Positions 62,422 to 64,000 of a stretch of 64,000 nucleotides of DNA are shown here, one piece after another. The stretch comes from Flavobacteriales bacterium (GTDB taxonomy: Bacteria > Bacteroidota > Bacteroidia > Flavobacteriales_F > PHOS-HE28). How positions within the stretch are numbered: position 1 is the first letter of the stretch; every line of letters starts with the position of its first letter. The translations under genes and the position numbers were made by a program. Under the pieces are notes generated by a model. That model had not been told where the DNA came from. It saw nothing but the letters and a program-made list of their open reading frames with translations, and did not search any database. The DNA is taken from positions 124,001 to 188,000 of the forward strand of contig JACJZG010000004.1 of NCBI GenBank assembly GCA_020635715.1, in the 5' to 3' direction.

Positions 62422-62461
62422 AGGGTATATTGATCTTCTGTTCACCAATGCACCTCGTACC

Positions 62462-62731
62462 ATGAACACGGTAACGAACACTCGACCGATCGACGCACGG
62501 TGGTATTGGGTGGCTGTGGTGGCCTCGTTGGTCGCCTTGGTCATCGATCTCACCGATCATCAGGTCGCGAAGACGATAGGCACCGCCGGCGTCGTGCTCG
62601 GTTTCACTGGGCTTGCCCTCTGGCGTACCTCGGGTCGGCGCGTGTTCACCGGAATGGCGGTGGTCGGCTTCCTGTTGTTCATTGGGCTCGCGGTATTTCG
62701 GCTTGCGCTGCATCAGGGTTGGATGGGATAG
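62462..62731 (+). CDS. Small membrane protein of unknown function
   Basis: 89 residues with three likely membrane segments (YWVAVVASLVALVIDL, TIGTAGVVLGFTGLALW, GMAVVGFLLFIGLAVFRLAL). No family recognised. It follows the ATPase gene by 40 bp and ends before a terminator, so it is probably the last gene of the export operon. Confidence 0.75.
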   Translation: MNTVTNTRPIDARWYWVAVVASLVALVIDLTDHQVAKTIGTAGVVLGFTGLALWRTSGRRVFTGMAVVGFLLFIGLAVFRLALHQGWMG

Positions 62732-62759
62732 TGGCCAGGCACCGATGGGCAACGCGAAA

Positions 62760-62779
62760 AGGCCCCGTCCCCGGGGCCT
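62760..62779 (+). terminator. Intrinsic terminator of the export operon
   Basis: AGGCCCC and GGGGCCT pair around a six-base loop, with A-rich sequence on the left, 28 bp after the small membrane protein gene. Confidence 0.7.
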
Positions 62780-63122
62780 CTCGTGTTCCTTCCGCGCAGC
62801 GTTGATCACGCACGCTGCCGACTGGGCAGTGGCGACACCCTCCCGGGCGGGGACCAGGTGATCAGCGCAACGGCACCTTGCTCAGGGCGCGTTGTGTTCA
62901 GGCAGCGGAAGCGTGGATCGCTCATGACCATGCGAAGATTCGGTGTGGACGTTCGGGCAATATGATGCGAACATCAACGCGTTGTATGCGTCTGCTCGAT
63001 CTGTCAACAGTCCTTCAACACAGGGTGGTTCCGGTTCGGTGAACCCGTTGGTGAACGGTATGAACGGACGAAGCGGACACCCTCCCGGTATCCGCTCCGA
63101 TCGATGACGAAGACCCACCTGC
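62780..63122. other. Intergenic stretch without a supported gene
   Basis: About 340 bp between the operon terminator and the convergent coiled-coil gene. No repeat, RNA gene or convincing reading frame was recognised. Confidence 0.4.
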
Positions 63123-63992
63123 TCAGCGCAGGTTGAGCTGCAGGGTCTGCAGGAGGTCTCGGCCTGAGAGCACCTCCACGCGGTACGCGCCGGGCTTCAA
63201 CCGTTCCTTGGTCCGGAACCGGAGATCAACGCGAGAGGTGCCATGTCCGGCCGATCCGCCTGTGCCGCTCAAGCTTGCCGTGGCATCAGCGGATCCACCC
63301 ACCTTGGACACCAGCGGGTCGGCTCCATCGAACACCCTTCCATCCGGTGCGGTGATCCGGTAGTGCGCTTCATTGGCCAACGCCTCCGGAAGATCGAAGG
63401 CCATGCGTACCTCCCTGGTGCGACGGGCCACCACCGTGAGCCTGCCCTTCCGGCCTTTCGTAGCATCCAGGCCGGCGTTGTTCACCATGAGCGCCGCCGC
63501 TTCGCGCTGTTCGAGCCGTGCGGCCAGGACATCGCGGTCAGCAACGGCACGGTCCGCCTTGGTGCGTAGTTCGACCTCGGTGGCACGGGCATGGTCCAGC
63601 TCGTCCCGCAATTGCTGTGCGGCCTCGCGCAGTTCAGCCAGTTCTGCATTGCGTCGCGCACTTCTGTCGGCACCCCTTTCCAGCGACTCGGCGCGGGCCA
63701 GGGTCTCATTCAATCGCCGTTCCATCGCCGCCAGGGCCTCCTGTACGATGATACCCTCCTGTCGTTCCTTCTCAAGCAGGGTGGTCGTCTCCAGCAGTTT
63801 CACCTGCATCAACTGTTGACCGGACCGCGCGCTCTCCGCATTGTTCCGTTCCGTGGTCACCTCCGCCTGAAGTTCCTCGCGCTGCAAGTGGAGATAGATG
63901 ATGGATCCCAGGGCGGACGACCCGATGAACGCAATTGCGGCGATCGCCAGCCGCGTGTTCCCTCCTTTCTTTCCCAGTGTGGACATGTGCAT
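63123..63992 (-). CDS. Membrane-anchored coiled-coil protein
   Basis: 289 residues (an alternative ATG at 63986 removes two). A membrane helix (LAIAAIAFIGSSALGSIIYL, about 15-34) is followed by a long coiled coil (about 36-165) of Glu/Ala/Arg-rich heptads, and a C-terminal beta-rich domain (TVVARRTREVRMAFDLPEAL, YRITAPDGRVFDG, LKPGAYRVEVLSG). The last part looks like a small beta-sandwich. Function unknown; no operon partner within the window. Confidence 0.85.
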   Translation of the reverse strand: MHMSTLGKKGGNTRLAIAAIAFIGSSALGSIIYLHLQREELQAEVTTERNNAESARSGQQLMQVKLLETTTLLEKERQEGIIVQEALAAMERRLNETLARAESLERGADRSARRNAELAELREAAQQLRDELDHARATEVELRTKADRAVADRDVLAARLEQREAAALMVNNAGLDATKGRKGRLTVVARRTREVRMAFDLPEALANEAHYRITAPDGRVFDGADPLVSKVGGSADATASLSGTGGSAGHGTSRVDLRFRTKERLKPGAYRVEVLSGRDLLQTLQLNLR

Positions 63993-64000
63993 GATTTTGG

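Overview
The window is GC-rich DNA from a Bacteroidota bacterium, most likely an uncultured Flavobacteriales-like lineage. The clues are the many large exported proteins ending in type IX secretion (T9SS) sorting tails, a BtuB plus beta-propeller lipoprotein vitamin B12 uptake operon, a TAnnTTTG-type promoter, SBBP and delta-60 propellers, MopE-like Asp/Cys motifs and NarL-type kinases. The lineage assignment is inference. No rRNA, tRNA, CRISPR array or complete insertion sequence was seen.

Layout. 1-6150: a repeat-rich, gene-poor stretch with two families of modular palindromic repeats and a small interspersed GTCATTGCGAG element, around a GIY-YIG nuclease gene, a DUF2202 lipoprotein, an SBBP propeller protein and a frameshifted T9SS remnant. 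6373-31492: an orphan LuxR regulator and four giant surface proteins (7277, 14066/15158, 18544, 27866). These have unrelated N-terminal parts but share one roughly 380-residue cysteine-containing module plus a T9SS tail. One has a decayed 5' end and another has lost its sorting tail to a one-base frameshift. A TPR kinase/response-regulator pair lies among them.

24760-34699: two divergently placed copies of a four-gene cassette (exported protein, multi-pass membrane protein, short NarL-type histidine kinase, LuxR-type response regulator) flank the fourth giant protein. This is the best candidate for an undescribed signalling system. 34849-41059: a MarR regulator with three palindromic operators over its promoter, followed by tolC, adaptor and RND pump genes. 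41079-45331: a TPR adenylate/guanylate cyclase, an SDR enzyme, a T9SS protein and a decayed T9SS tail.

45640-49795: a cobalamin riboswitch followed by a T9SS-exported protein, a BtuB-like TonB receptor and a BtuG-like propeller lipoprotein, with a convergent cysteine-rich CWC-type gene. 49889-59324: a second TonB receptor, a TMEM220-like protein, a DASS transporter, an AIPR anti-phage protein, a DUF418 protein, a DinB-like protein, a RidA-family enzyme and an exported propeller. 59388-62731: an adaptor-permease-ATPase export operon (MacAB/Lol-like) with a small membrane protein. The window ends with a membrane-anchored coiled-coil protein.

Gene starts were moved downstream of the longest reading frame wherever a signal peptide, a domain start or an ATGA overlap argued for it.
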